From Akebia trifoliata (taxonomy: Eukaryota; Streptophyta; Magnoliopsida; Ranunculales; Lardizabalaceae), in NCBI GenBank assembly GCA_017979445.1, contig CM030711.1, positions 5,301,221 through 5,365,220 on the forward strand: a stretch of DNA of 64,000 nucleotides, in the 5' to 3' direction. The position numbers were made by a program, and so were the translations under genes. This document shows, one piece after another, positions 47,462 to 60,449 of this stretch. Every line of letters starts with the position of its first letter. Positions within the stretch are counted from its first letter, which is position 1. The notes under the pieces were generated by a model. It worked only from the letters and a program-made list of their open reading frames with translations, did not search any database and was not told the origin of the DNA.

Positions 47462-49301
47462 CTATGTGGCCCACTAGTTAATCTTTTAGAAATATTTATA
47501 ATATATTTAATTAATTGAAGAATACATTTTTTAATTAAAAATATTAAATTTTAGTCATTTTATTGGGCCAAATCCAGCTCGAGTCAAGCTTGACCCATTA
47601 AGGCCAGGCTAGGGGTTAATCGATTTACGCCTGATAATAATATAAGACTAGTCTAGATGGGGAAGGTGGAGGGCATGCCCAAGTCGTGAATGAGAGGCAT
47701 GCAACATATATTTATATTAAGAGTCCGGATCCTATATGCTCCCAGGCCGGAGGATTGAAACTCTCCTCCCACACCGCAACACATGTCACGTAAGCCACAA
47801 TTCAAAGAAATTTTAAGAAGGAGATATTTCGATCCGGACTCCATTGATGCCTTAAATAGTAAGATTTAATTTTGTTTAAATGTGTAAAGATGATGATCAT
47901 TTTAATTGCTAGAACATTTCTTGGGATAAAATAGTGATCCATGCATGCAAACATGTCTAACTTGAACACCATTAAACAAAATTAAGCCCTAAGGTAAAGG
48001 TCTTATAATCGTTAGATTCCAAATTGTTAATCATTAATGATGGGGTGCTTTATGACATGATGAGCAGGTGAAAGTATCTCTACTGCACCTTTTCCCAATA
48101 GCTCCTTTTAGAATTTTTAGATGGTCAAAGAAAGTGCCATGTCGAAAAGACAGTAAAATCACTCTATTTATTGGGAGTTTAATAGACGTCCATTTCCAAG
48201 GCTTTTTTATCTAGATTTTTTTCTAATATAATATAGAAGATGAAGCTTAGATGGATGATGAGGTTTATTTATTTTCAAACTAGCGCGTATAGGAAAAAAG
48301 TGCTATAGAGTCCGGATTAAAAGTGCTATAAAGCATCTCTAAGTGCATATTTTTATTTTTTTTATTTATGTTAAGAGTCCGGATCCTATATGCACCCAGA
48401 GTGGAGGATTGAACTCAACAAATGCCACGTAAGCTATATTCCAAGGAAATTTTAAGGAGATATTTTAGACACCAATCCTCAGGTGCATACGATTCAGACT
48501 CCATTGATGCCTCAAGTAGTAAGATTTAATTTTATTAAATGTCTAAAGAAGATCATTTTAATTGTTAAAACATTTCTTGGTATAAAATAGTGATCCATAT
48601 ATGTGAACATGTTTAACTTGAACACCATTAAAAAAATTAAGCTCTAAGATAAAAGTCTTATAATCATTAAATTACAAATTGTTAATCATTAATGATTGGG
48701 TGCTTTAGGACATGATGAGCATGCGAAAGCATCTCTATAGCACTTTTTCCTAATAGCTCTTTGTAGAGATTTTAGATGGTCAAGAAAGTTCTATGTCGAA
48801 AAGACAGTAAAATCACTCTATTTAATCTCAGTGTTTAATGGCCGTCCATTTTCAAGGCTTTTGATCTAGATTTGTTTTAATCTAATCTAGAAGATGAAGC
48901 TTAGATGGATGAGGTGTTTTTATTTATTTATTTTTCAATATAGCACTCTCTCGACTCTGGGAAAAGTACTATTCGGAGCTATAGGGAATTAGTGCTATAA
49001 AACCTAGTTCGAATATGACAATGAAGTGTTTGGAGCAGCAAAAATCCAGTGAAACTTAGTTTGAATTTGACGATGGAGTGTTTGTACTAAGTCGATTAAC
49101 ATGCAAGAGGAGGTACAAATTAATGTCTTAAAGGAGCCATAAATGGGTTTATGTCCTAAGCCGTATGGGGTGTTATCATATCGAAAAATGTGAATTTTCT
49201 GGTAATCAAGTTAGCTAGACTATTTTTATATTGTTTAATTTTCTTAATTTGTTATTAAAATTAGTTTGTATCCAATGTAGTTGGAGGTTAGATAAATATA
49301 A

Positions 49302-49412
49302 GAGTCGTGCGGGAGTAACATTGAAGCTGAAAAGCCTCTATGGTTCTATAGACACGTCCACGCCAGCAATTTTGGAACAATGTCAATTTCAATGTTACTT
49401 CAGCATTTTTCC
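49302..49412. mobile_element. 111-bp Mutator-like MITE with perfect 9-bp duplication
   Basis: Starts GAGTCGTGCGGGAGTAAC; the right end reads GTTACTTCAGCATTTTTCC. TAAATATAA at 49293-49301 and 49413-49421 is a perfect 9-bp target duplication. The 55252-55260 site shows a single TAAATATAA with no element. Confidence 0.88.
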
Positions 49413-49736
49413 TAAATATAAATGGTTGGGGTTGAATATGCGTCGGTGATTGTGAGTTGAATAGAATTGAAACCCAACATATAAGACTTCCCTGGTTCAT
49501 TTTGAGAAGAAGATAATTTGATTTTCTGCTTTTGAGTTGAGTTATTCCTTTTGAGGTAAGACCATTTTTGGAATGGAGTGATGCTCCATTATTCGTTTTG
49601 GACAGATCCTCAGTAGGTCGAGTTGATCTCCAAATTGTTAATCAATGCAAAGTACTCCTAATGGGATAGATGACTCATTCCCCAATTATATGATTCTATC
49701 TTTTTATTTTACTTTTTTTTTTTCGTGTAATTAATC

Positions 49737-51390
49737 CACTACAAAAACGCAAGTTTTTAGCGACACATTTTTTGCGACGACCAAATTAGGCACCACTATA
49801 AAGCACGTTTTTATGATAAAGGGAGTTAAAAATTAAAACTTACGCACGAAAACAAACGGATTTTCGTGATAAGGCTTTCTCCATATCAACGAAATTTCTG
49901 AAGATACTCTCTCTGTCTCTCCGTTTCGATATTAATGGCGGAAACTCCCCTTCTAACAGGTCTCTCTCTCTCTCTCTCTTTGGATATCTTAATGTTGAAA
50001 AACAATGGGAGATTTTCACGTTCTCTGAAGTTTGGAGAATCCTCGTATTCCTCTCAAGTAATTTCTAATCGTTCTCAACTTGTCTCCTCTATGTTCGATA
50101 ATCATTTCTGGATTTCAAGTTGTAATTTTTTCAAATTATTTTTTCTCTATTTTGGACATTGATTTTGTTTGTTTCCCCTGTAATCTTCTAGATATTTGAA
50201 TCGCTTTGTTTATCTAAAATTATCTTGCCAATTGCCTTTCTGAATCTCCTCACAACTATAGAATTTAGGGTTCGTATATGCAATTTAGTGTTATTTAATT
50301 ATATGTAATTTTTTAGACATAATTGTAACAATTTTTCGGCTTAATTTATTCAAAACTTGTATCACTTATCAACCGCTTCAATCATCATCTGATGTTACAT
50401 AATTTAGGGTTCTTTCTTAATTATTAGTGTGTTGGAGCTGTGTGCAATTCTATTGGGATTCGACATAAGACACGCAAATGGGAGGAATCAGCCAAATTTT
50501 GAAGGAAATTATCTGTATGAATCCGCAAACCATGATAAAGTATAGGGTTGGGGAAAATCTATCAGGGGTGAAACCCAACAAACTCACAGATTATGAGAGA
50601 TGCTGAGGTAGAGAGACTCAAGGAATTAATCATTACTCTAATGAGAAAGATAAATTCTCACTAATAATAGAATATGATGTGTTTTAAAATATTTTATTAA
50701 TAAATAAATATTTATTGATATGACTAATTTGATTAATGTATATGAATTGTAGGTTGATAAACAGCACAATTAACACGACAATGATCAGTGTCCACAACAA
50801 CCACCATGATAGATAGTCTTTGTTTTTTAAGTGATAGACATAGATTTATAAGCATCAAACATGGATTTATAAACATTGACTCTTAATTCAATCGACTTAT
50901 TATTTTTTTATACTTGTCTCTTAATTAATTTATTTTACTAAGTAATTGTGTTTAATTGACAAGTTGTATAAAAATAAGTATTTAATTACAAATAATTTTA
51001 AAATAAAAGAAATTAAAAAATTAAAAAAAATCTTATTAGCGGTGGCCATTACCGCCACTATAGGCATTCAAAATTGTATTTATAGTTATGGTAAAAAACT
51101 AATTAGTAGCGGTTTTTAACCACCGTCATAGATCTCACTTATATCTATAGCGACGGTTTCTGACCGTCACTATAGGACTTATTCTAGCGACGGTAATACA
51201 ATCTATTAGCGGCGGTTTTTGACGGTCATTGTAGGACTCACTCATATCTATAGCGACGTTAATACAATTTATTAGCGGCGGTTTTTGACCGCCACTATAG
51301 GGCTCCATATGTACTGACGTTACACGTGACCATCACTATTAATAATAGCGGCGGTTTTTGACCCCGCTAAAAACTTAAAATTTTGTAGTG
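49737..51390. mobile_element. CACTA-3: 1.65-kb CACTA element
   Basis: Starts CACTACAAAAACGC and ends ATTTTGTAGTG, with AGTTTTTAGCG in both inner termini. Flanking triplets are ATC and ATG. The right subterminal zone (51035-51375) has about five GGCGGTTTTTGACCG-type units in both orientations. The homologous spacer at about 55550-55560 is continuous across this site (AATTAATC then AATAAATC). A leader-like CT run and an ATG exon (49935-49961, MAETPLLTG, then GTCTCT) suggest a captured 5' gene end that I cannot name. No transposase. Confidence 0.85.
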
Positions 51391-53855
51391 ATGAATGAAT
51401 CTTTTTTATTATAATTGATATTGCAGGTCATCATTAATGGAAATTATAGTTTTGATTAGTCTCGGTATATCTCATCTACATCATATCTCCAAATTGTGAA
51501 CTCATGGGGACTCGTGCTTTTATGTCTAGATGTATGGTTTTCTTTCTCATAAAATTTGATCTTATTATTCTAATTAGAATAACAAGATTAAATTTTCCAC
51601 TTGTGCCATGATATTTTCTCATATGGAGAGAGAGACATAAAAGAATATTTGGAGTCATCATGGAAGAAAAAACACCCATAGAGGATTTTATATGCAGATT
51701 TTCTTATCGTAGAAATGGATGGAGAGAGACGAAATCTATTGGCTGGAAATGGATACAACCCAGAATTACGTAGAAGAGATGAATGTATTCTACACAGATG
51801 GATTAATTCGGATGTGGACTGTGGAGCCCATTTCTGTCATACCTTGAGATAAGGACATGTGCCCTGCCTAGGTCCACAACTCCAAGTTTGAATTCAGGTA
51901 GTTTGCATCGGGAAATATGCAAACAGTCGAAGAATCAAATTCTTAAGGACCAGCACATGGGATTGGCCTCGAATAGTCGAAAAAATCAGGTAGAACAGGA
52001 GCAAAGTGGCGCTAAAGGACAAAATGAGGTCTGACCATGAAGTCAAATCTCTTCATTTAATGCAGAATCTACAAGTACGAAACGAAGTAACATTGGCAAC
52101 AATGTTTTTTAACCCCAACATAGTAAGTGCGAATCAGTTCAGTTTTCAATGCATTGAGACACCTCAACTTAGATTCAAGTGCAAAGATTAATGAGCAGTG
52201 AGAATAGAACTCAAGAGCGCAGCCAACTACACTAGCCATCTCATGATCTACTTGGTTTGTACACCTGGGTAAATTATGTGATGACACCTGTCCAAACACG
52301 GGGTTATAAAACCCCACACAAAGTAAGACAAGGGGTTCAAATTTTGGAAAACGAAAACTAGCTTAACAAAACTTATCTTCTCAGATCACTATTCATCATC
52401 TTCTTTAATATAGAAAGAGATTTAAAGTTAGTGGATATGTAGTTCAGGAAAGAAGAAGTCCAAAACTACTCAAGAAATTGCATGCTGTCAAAACATATTT
52501 GACATCTTGTTGGTTTCTTGAATAAGCTACTACTGAAGAAACCTTATAAATTTGCATTCTCTACTTGATTCAATATTTTAACATAGATTGGGAGACAACT
52601 AAGAACGGCACAATCGTCCCCATATATTACATATTTTTAGGGAGTTGGCTTTCCCTCTTTAATTAAGAGAGGTGCTATTGGCAATCCAAGTTTACTTATT
52701 TCACCTCAATTAAAATTATAAAAAGAGTGAAATACCATTTCGTGTGCTGAATATGACGAAATCTTGAGTCCAATACACTGTTCATATTAATTTCGAAAAC
52801 ATGCATCAATCATTTTTCAACGAATTCATTAGTAGGTAATTTTAATTTAAAGTGCCAAAGAATTCTCCATCAAAAAATAAGGATATTTTGTCTTAAAATT
52901 TAAGAGTGACATTTTGATACCAGGGAATTGATCACTTTAGAATAAAGGATATTTTTATTTTATATTTATCAATGAATTAATACTAGCGAATTTGTCACTT
53001 TAAATTAAAAATTACTACTACCAAAGTCTAATTTATTTTTAAGATTTATATTTTTTAGATTTAGGATTTTATATGGGCCAAATCCTGATTATATAATAAA
53101 ACAGACCATTCAAACATTACAAAATTTTGGTTCAAGTTATTATTTCAACATTACAAAACGGTATAACACATTGAAATGACAGTTCACATTTACAAGGTGG
53201 ATTATTTTAAGATAACTCGCAAATCAATTTACCTAATTACTTCTCGACATTCCATGGGATGCAAAGTAAGGATAGAAAATACAACATAGTCGATCATCAT
53301 GCATAGTCTAGAACTCTATGACTCAAGGTTTTCTTGCTTCGATTCTTTATTTTTAATGCTAAGCTAGGGATGGCAATTTTGCCCCGCCCCACTGGTTCCC
53401 CGCTCCTATCTAGGCCCCACTTCTTTTGAGTTAGATCCACCGGACATGAATTATGAAACACCTTCCAACTCAATGGCAGCCCATAGTGGATCCTCCACAT
53501 AATATGATGCATTCTATTCTTTTACATCATCTTGCAATTGCACGGTCTTTTGAAGAAAGAGTATGCAATTGATTTATTTGAATGATTGCTCTTGATCTCA
53601 TCAATTGATATGCTATTAGATCGCCCAAAATCCAATTGTATTTTTTGGTAGTCACCATCTGTCTATGAAGTCCATCACTATCGTATCCCATTATTTTTTT
53701 TTTTCGATCTGTCGGAGCCAATGGTTTACAGGTCTAGACTTGTCATGATCTATCCCAAGAGCATATAAGTTAGAATTGTGTGATTTAAATGAAATAACTC
53801 TCGTTGAAGAGATTTTAGATAAGACAAAAGAAGAAATGAGATTGTAAGAGATGCA
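51391..53855. repeat. duplicated GLP spacer, third GLP1-type flank
   Basis: 51400-51750 aligns with about 55580-55900. 52050-52420 aligns with 30270-30640. 52410-53050 aligns with the GLP1 5' flank. 53160-53480 aligns with 31790-32000. A piece at about 53093-53177 is an inverted copy of 15465-15530. No gene is present. Confidence 0.7.
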
Positions 53856-54086
53856 TGTTACGATATGGGAGATTTGTAGAGATATAAAACAAGGTATGAC
53901 TATATTGAAGAAAACTAATTTTATTAAGAATTCTTGGATGGATATTACATTGTCCCTAATAGGATATTTATAGGGATCACATCAACCAAAATAAGGAAAC
54001 TAGCCTAATATAAATATTCTAATTTATTAGTAGTTCTTAATGTAGAATATCCTAATTGATATTGCTACATATATTATTCTCTAACA
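53856..54086 (-). mobile_element. possible solo LTR
   Basis: About 231 bp with 5'-TG...CA-3' ends and inverted TGTTA/TAACA tips. On the minus strand it has a TATA-like CTATAAATATCC and AATAAA, as in short Copia LTRs. A related segment lies at about 33800-34060. No matching 5-bp target duplication is seen, so this is tentative. Confidence 0.4.
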
Positions 54087-54099
54087 CTAACTTCCTTTT

Positions 54100-56019
54100 G
54101 AGATGAGATACATCAATGATTCAATGTATCTCATGTATCATAATATGTTTCATCTAGTTCTCTAATAGAATCTTCTCATTCTCTCAACCAACACAGGTTT
54201 GTGTTCTTCTTTCTCTCTATTTCTCTTTGAAGCTCAACCCATACGCTCAATCTTGGAATTTCCAAGGAGGCTCGAAAACCCTCATTTAAAGATCGAAACC
54301 CCATCTCCAAAGTTTGCTTTTTATCTATCCTTATTAAGCTTGAAAACCTCAAAACCTCAGGCCCCCAAACCATTAAAATCCTCAAGCTTGAAATTTCCAC
54401 TTGTTCTGGTATGATGAACTTCATTAATTGTTTTGTTTTTTTTACCATGATGAACTTCGTTCTAGTATTGTCACAATGTATGAAGAACATCATTAATTTT
54501 TATGTGGGTGTTTTGTTTGAGTAGCAGTAACCCAATAACTATTATGGACTGGACTTTATCCTGTCACTTTGTATGCCAATATGAATGAAAAAAATTCATT
54601 TCTAGACTTAATTCTTAGTTCGTAAATCAGTTAATAATCTTTGGAATGATTTCTAAGAAATGATTCCCACTTTTTAGGTTATATATGTTGCCAATATTTT
54701 TTTATTTTACAAAAAATAAATAAAATTGATTTTAATTGGAAAAAGTTCATATATGAACTTTATTTTTTGGATTTTATTAAAGAGATTTTTAAATTGTCTT
54801 TAAATGATTTTTAATGATTTTTTGCATTTTCAATGCTCAACCAAGCAATTGCCAAATTTTATGATGACCTTCTCGATGATCTACCAAGCAGTGGAATTGC
54901 AAACGACCACAAAAGATAGGAAATGCAAAGTTTAAGAGGTGGTAGCAATTAATGTCTTATATGTTATGAGTTTGATATTTTGTATTAATGCGAGAGTCAA
55001 TGATTGGAGATTGCTTTATGAGTTCATGTTAAAGAAATGATCGAACTAGGTTCTTGAACCAAGAATAGAAAAAAAAAAAAAAAAAGCCATAAATGGGGTA
55101 CATCCCATCGCCAAGCCATAGGGGGTGGGTATCACATTGAAAAAAGTGAATTTTCTAGGTATTAAGTTAGCTAGACTATTTTAATATTGTTTAATTTCCT
55201 TAATTAGTGGTTAAAATTAATTTGTATCGAATAAAATAGTTGGAGGTTAGATAAATATAAATGGTTGGGGGTTGAATAAATGTTGGTGGTTGTGGGTTGA
55301 ATAGAATTGAAACTCTATATATAAGACTTCCCGGTTCACTTTTAAAAGAAGATAGTTTGATTCTAGGCTTGTCAGTTGAGTTATTCTTTTTGAGGAAAGA
55401 CCATTTCTGGAATGGAGTGCTTCTCCATGATTCGTTTTGAACAGATCCTCATCTACAAATTATTAATTGCATTATACTACTCTGAATTTATAACCATTGG
55501 GATAGATTAGTTATTCCCCAATTATATGATTTTATCTTTTTGTTATGTAATTAATCAATAAATCTTTTTTATATTATAATTGATATTGCTCGGCAATGGA
55601 AATTGTAGTTTTGATTAGCCTCGGTACATCTCATATACATCATATCTCCAAATTGGAAACTGATAGGGGGCCTCGTGCTTTTATGTCTAGATGTAGGACT
55701 TTCTTTCTTATAAAATTTAATCTTATTATTCCAATTATAATAACAAGATTAAAATTTCTAGCTGTGCCATGATATTTTCACATATGGAGAGAGAAATATA
55801 CCGAAGAATATTTGAAGGAGTCGTCAAGGAAGAAAAAACACTCATAAAAGATGTTATATGCCGAAGGTAGAAATGATGGGCAGAGATGAATGTATTCTAT
55901 GTAGATGGATATAATCACTTTACTTGCAAAATTGTCACTGAACTTGTGAAATAGTCACTTTAAACCTCCGAATTCATTACCATTCATTTTTTGGTAATTA
56001 AAATGAATAGTGAGCCAGA
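54100..56019. other. spacer left of the GLP3 segment
   Basis: 54176-54420 has overlapping short frames on both strands and a CT-rich start but no recognisable domain. 54940-55560 is another copy of the spacer seen at 27080-27770 and 49100-49730, and it is the empty site for one MITE and for CACTA-3. No gene. Confidence 0.5.
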
Positions 56020-56657
56020 ATCGTAAATTCGTCAAATTCAGTTCAAGAAATGGTAATTCAGCCTTCTTAAATTCTATCCCCACGTTAATTTTTTTTCTTA
56101 TTTTGAATTACCGTCTATTTTCATATGAGTCAAGCTCTTATCTCAAGGGACAAGGATACGAATACTTGAATATGGCACAAATGGAATATTAAAGTTATGT
56201 CATAAGAACACTTTTCAGCATTTGGTGGGGGATTTGGTTTTATTTTTCTTTTTTTGATATCATTGGGTTTCCCCACATGACCGAAGGGAGAAAGTTTAGT
56301 TATAAAGAAGGCCAAGTATGGAGTAATTTTTAAGTATTTTTTGTTTGTTTGTTGTTAGAGACCACTCCTCTTAACTTTCTGCTATTATACTTGTAATTGC
56401 GGAAGGCATTAGCCCCTGGTTTTAATCAAGGGCACCGATCCTTCAAAGGGAACACTGATGCAAAGTCTTTGTGAGATATAATTACTAACACAGTATTAAT
56501 AAATACTTAATGAGCTAGGATTTGTGGGAAAATTTAATTGACTGTAAGTGAAACAACGGAATGAAAGACAAGCTAGAAACCAGTTCCATAGATTATCTAC
56601 TGAAGACTCAGTGGCACACAATCACTTGCTATAATATCTCCGTCATATGTTATTTGG

Positions 56658-57433
56658 CTAGAATTGTGCCTGGAGGCCATCAACTATGCTTTTATCAACT
56701 TGAAAGGCCTTTGTGAGAACTTCAGTTGGGATGGGCTCTTTTGATCCAAACACGGCATTAGCTATAGTGATGACACCAGGGTTCTGGCTGCTCAAGGCGG
56801 CAATTGCAACAGCATTTCCATTTCCAACATTGCGTTGGAAGTGAATGAGACCAATTGGAAAAACAAATACATCTCCCTTTTGAAGGACTTTGGTGATGAG
56901 ACGGTTTTCAGGATTGGAGGTCACGAAGCCAACAGAAAGCATGCCTTCGAGGACTGTCAGGATCTCACTTGCACGAGGGTGCGTGTGTGGAGGGTTAACA
57001 CCCAATGGTGCGTAGTCTATCCGTGCCATGGAGATTCCAAGAGTGTTGAGTCCAGGTATCTGAGCTACATTTACTGGGGTAACCCTGGATCCTTGAGGGT
57101 TCGATGTGTTGCCTTGTATGTGGAGCCCAGTAAAGAAGAAATCGTTGGCTTGAGCGAGCTTTGGATCCTTGCAGAGCTTACCATTCACTAGTGCTGCAAA
57201 GAACCATATGATAAGTGAGAAATAAAACATTATTACTTATAAACGGCATGATTAAGTAAAAAAACTAAAAGCCAACCTAAACTAAATCTATCAGTACAAC
57301 TTCACAAGAATAACATACCAGAGCTGCTTGGGTCTGCCACACAGAAGTCCTGCAAGGGACTAGGCTCAAAGGCAAAGACAATAGAGCAAGTGAAAGCTAG
57401 CAGTACTCCCAACAAAAGAATGTGGTTTGCCAT
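56658..57433 (-). CDS. germin-like protein GLP3, two exons
   Basis: Secreted germin-like cupin of 216 residues, nearly identical to GLP2. Exons are 57319-57433 and 56658-57193, GT-AG, with a phase-1 junction. The signal peptide [20 protein letters not shown] is followed by the mature N-terminus [10 protein letters not shown]. Cys31/Cys46, the NTS site at Asn67, box 1 (His108, His110, Glu115) and box 2 (His156) are intact. The seven differences from GLP2 are at residues 18, 20 and 32 in exon 1, and Pro/Leu before GLNTLG, Met/Thr in LEGxLSV, Ile/Val in VFPxGL and Asn/Tyr in NVGxGN in exon 2. A longer frame reading through the intron (to 57230) is not the real start, because exon 1 supplies the signal peptide. 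Identical TATA context to GLP2 suggests shared regulation. Confidence 0.95.
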
Positions 57434-57537
57434 ATTTGAAACCTCGTTTCTAGTCTGTCGTATAACAAGAACAAAATAAACTTAACAAAAGAAGGCAAAG
57501 TAGCTGGAGTTATGAAATAAGCAAGATTTGTGTACTC

Positions 57538-57545
57538 TATATATA
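57538..57545 (-). promoter_or_regulatory. TATA box of GLP3
   Basis: TATATATA in CTATATATAGAG on the minus strand, about 105 bp upstream of the start codon; same context as GLP2. Confidence 0.75.
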
Positions 57546-57549
57546 GAGG

Positions 57550-60056
57550 TAGGTTGATCTAAAAGTATAGAAGAAATTAATTAATAGTTATTTTAAGAGG
57601 TGGCCGTCCAAATACATTGACTAGGTCTTGTTTCATGAATCCGATCCCTCTCCAAGTTAATGCAATTATCCCTTCTAGCCGACCTTATTCATTCCCTTAG
57701 ATTCATTTAATAGTTTAAGTTATCTTATTAGACTATATCTATAGGAAGTACGACCCATTCAATCTAGATTCTAGAGGACAAACATTAACCCCATGTTTTT
57801 ATATAAAATTGTGTTATTATATACAAATATTTGCTCTCTAAAGTTAGAAGAAGCATCGGAATCCGTCGTAGAAGCAAGTATGTTCTGAGTTGGCCAACCG
57901 AATATTGTCATGTGGAGCCCATCATTTTGGTGTTCTTGCTGTGGACCAAAAATTAGCATGACTTGTGACGTCTAGATATAATCATACCTTTCAAGGATTT
58001 CTCACCTGTCTTTTTCACTTGTGTTTTTTAGATGTCCTTATCCAGTTTGACCAAAATCCGTTTCAAGATTTGGTGATGATGGAGGAGGATTTAGATGAAG
58101 AATTGTTACCATCCTTGAGATCGTAAGGATTTAAGCTCAGAAATAAGAGAAAAATAAATTATAGAAATAGAGAGGCCAATTTGAGATTACCAAACCTCCT
58201 AAGTTTAATAAGAACAATGAAAAATCATCTTACAATTCTCAAATGAGCATTACAATTTATTAGTATTTTCTTCCTGTAAATAAGAAAACTAATAGAAAAT
58301 CAGTTAGGTCGTGCTAAGCCAAGATGAGGAAATCATAGAGAAGTCAAGGTAATGGTATGATTATGGGGTATATTTTGGAGGATTTGTTAGGATCTTTGGG
58401 CTGGTTAAGGAAGGTAGAGATGATAAGGATAGTTCTTGTATGGATAAGGGTTGGGATTGTGGGGAAAGATATAATCCAAAAATTTCGGAACTCCTCTTGT
58501 AAAATAGTGTAGAAACACACTTGTCCTAAACTCATAACCAAGAAGAAGAAGAACAACAACAATCAAAAGGATAAAAAGAAAAATACTAAGTTAATTCAAA
58601 AAAAAAATTTTACAAGTTAGAAATGAGACTTCCACTTATACAAGATATAGAATTTTGGAGTGTTGATGGTATCTTACTCACTTTCTCTCTTCTCAAGGGT
58701 TATTTCAAGGATTTGGTTATGATTCAGACTCTCTGCATATATATATATATATAGGTGGTAGAGGAAATTTCTAGTATATGAGAATGTTTATTTAAAAAGT
58801 TTCAAAAGGATTTTTAGAAGGTTCAAGATGGAAAACGAAATTGCATTGAACTTAATTGGTTGTATGGGAAAATGGAGATAATTAATGGTAATGAGATTCA
58901 TCAATAAAGTTGGATATTTCATAAGAGTACATGGGAAAAGTAATAATGATTACATGGTAAATGCAAAGGTGATGAGGTAGGGAAGAGGGAGAAAGTGACA
59001 TGTGTCAATCACACAAGTGAAGTTAGAGTCATACAAAATTACATAAATACCCTCACTACAACCCTCAAAATAAAATAAGAAATTAAAATAAGATTTCTAG
59101 AAATTTATCTTTAAAATTTAACAGGGATGGTATTTGGTGTAGTCATATGCATGGGACTATGGTTCACGCATCATCAAGAACCCATATTGCTAGAGAATGA
59201 CCTCATTGACGGAGGTTTATGATGAAGGGGTAGATGAATGAGAGATCAAGAAGATGAATTTCTCTTGTACCAGGGAAGCCTTGGTCATATTTTATTTTTT
59301 GTGCTGTGTTTCAGCCTTCAGGTTAGGTCTACTGGATAATGTTTTGGTCAATTCTTACTATTATTTTTTGATTGTTTAGCTAGGGTTCAAGGGACATCGT
59401 CCCACCTCTCCCTAAAGACTAACCACGAGAGTAATTGCTCACTACATCGTCAAAGACTATTCGCTCTTGAGGGATAGCATTGGCATCCTAGATTACAAAA
59501 AATTCCCTACCATATACACCCATACGAGCTAAACATTTAGTACGTAGCTCTATTAGTTTCTCTCCCAAAAATTCAAAAATACATGAAATAAACGTAGATG
59601 CCAATCGCTGAATTTCTTTCATGGGCTCTGCATACTTTCAACTTGTCTCAAAGTCACCCCTAATGATATTTATTGAAAACAGGGAATCCGATTATAATCT
59701 CAATACTAGGGGTTTGCCTATATTTCTCAGTAAATATCCTTTTATATTTATTTAATTTTCCTTTACTTTCTTAGAAAAAAATAAAAGAAAAAGAACTTGA
59801 TCATCACTCCTCACAAGAGTTTGGAAGGAAAAGAAGTGTGAATTTGCAATTTTTCACATATTTATTTACATGGAAGATGACGAAGACCCGGTCTTGTCTT
59901 TTGTGTTATTTCTATACAATTAAGAGTCACGATCCGGAATGGTGTCCTGTTCTTATCACTAAATATGATTTATAGTGACAAAATTTAATGATAGTCTAGA
60001 ATTGAACAATGTAACAGTAAATGCCAACCCAATTATTTCAGGGACCGCAAGGTGGT
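57550..60056. other. GLP3 5' flank and following spacer
   Basis: 57550-58665 is the duplicated GLP2-type 5' flank. An AT dinucleotide run lies at about 58736-58755. From 58670 to 60056 the only structure I recognise is a LINE fragment. Confidence 0.5.
59375..59690 (-). mobile_element. 3' LINE fragment with RNase H-like tail
   Basis: On the minus strand the frame EIQRLASTFISCIFEFLGEK resembles the C-terminal end of the RNase H domain of plant LINEs (xxxHxLAS...). It is followed by a 3' UTR ending CCTTGAACCCTAGCTAAAC, related to the 30741-30864 insertion. It is 5' truncated. Confidence 0.5.
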
Positions 60057-60065
60057 TATATAGAA

Positions 60066-60449
60066 GGGAGCGGTTCAGCAGCCCCTTATGGTGCCCCACA
60101 TGGTGCCACGCATTTTTTGTACTTTTGATGGGGTTACAAGTTTTGGAATAGGCTGATTTTTTGTGAGGATGATCTCTACGGTGAAGAGATCATCCTCACC
60201 AAAAATCAGTTCATTTTGAAACTTCTAAACCAAGTTTACAAGTGGAAGAATCCTGGACCATCCAATTTTTGTAAATCACTTTTGATGGGGTTAGAAATTT
60301 TGGAATAGGCTGATTTTTGGTGAGGATGATCTTCTCATCATAGAGATCATCCTCACAAAAAATCAGCTCATTCCAAAGCTTGTAACCCATGTTTTGAAAA
60401 ATGTGTGGCACCATGTGGGGCACCATAATGAGGCTGCTGAACCGCTCCA
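60066..60449. mobile_element. 384-bp Mutator-like MITE with double hairpin
   Basis: Terminal inverted repeats of at least 50 bp start GGAGCGGTTCAGCAGCC and include GGTGCCCCACATGGTGCCA. TATATAGAA at 60057-60065 and 60450-60458 is a perfect 9-bp target duplication. Inside, two further palindromes (centres about 60177 and 60335) share GAGGATGATC/GATCATCCTC and AAAAATCAG. The terminal repeats and 9-bp duplication fit a Mutator-derived MITE. An 86-codon frame across it is an artefact. Confidence 0.9.

Larger units (their letters stand above)
44285..49733. repeat. rearranged copies of the GLP spacer
   Basis: At least four partial copies of the 24.2-27.7 kb spacer lie here: 44285-44720, 45610-46090, 46180-46900 continuing at 47465-48300, and 48374-49730. 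The pieces 47719-48300 and 48374-48960 are a local direct duplication with an offset of about 655 bp. No intact gene. Confidence 0.75.

Noticed and set aside
56658..57230. GLP3 as a single-exon 190-codon ORF starting in [10 protein letters not shown]
   Set aside because: The start is intronic. The conserved acceptor CTTTGCAG and exon 1 at 57319-57433 with the signal peptide give the standard germin model.
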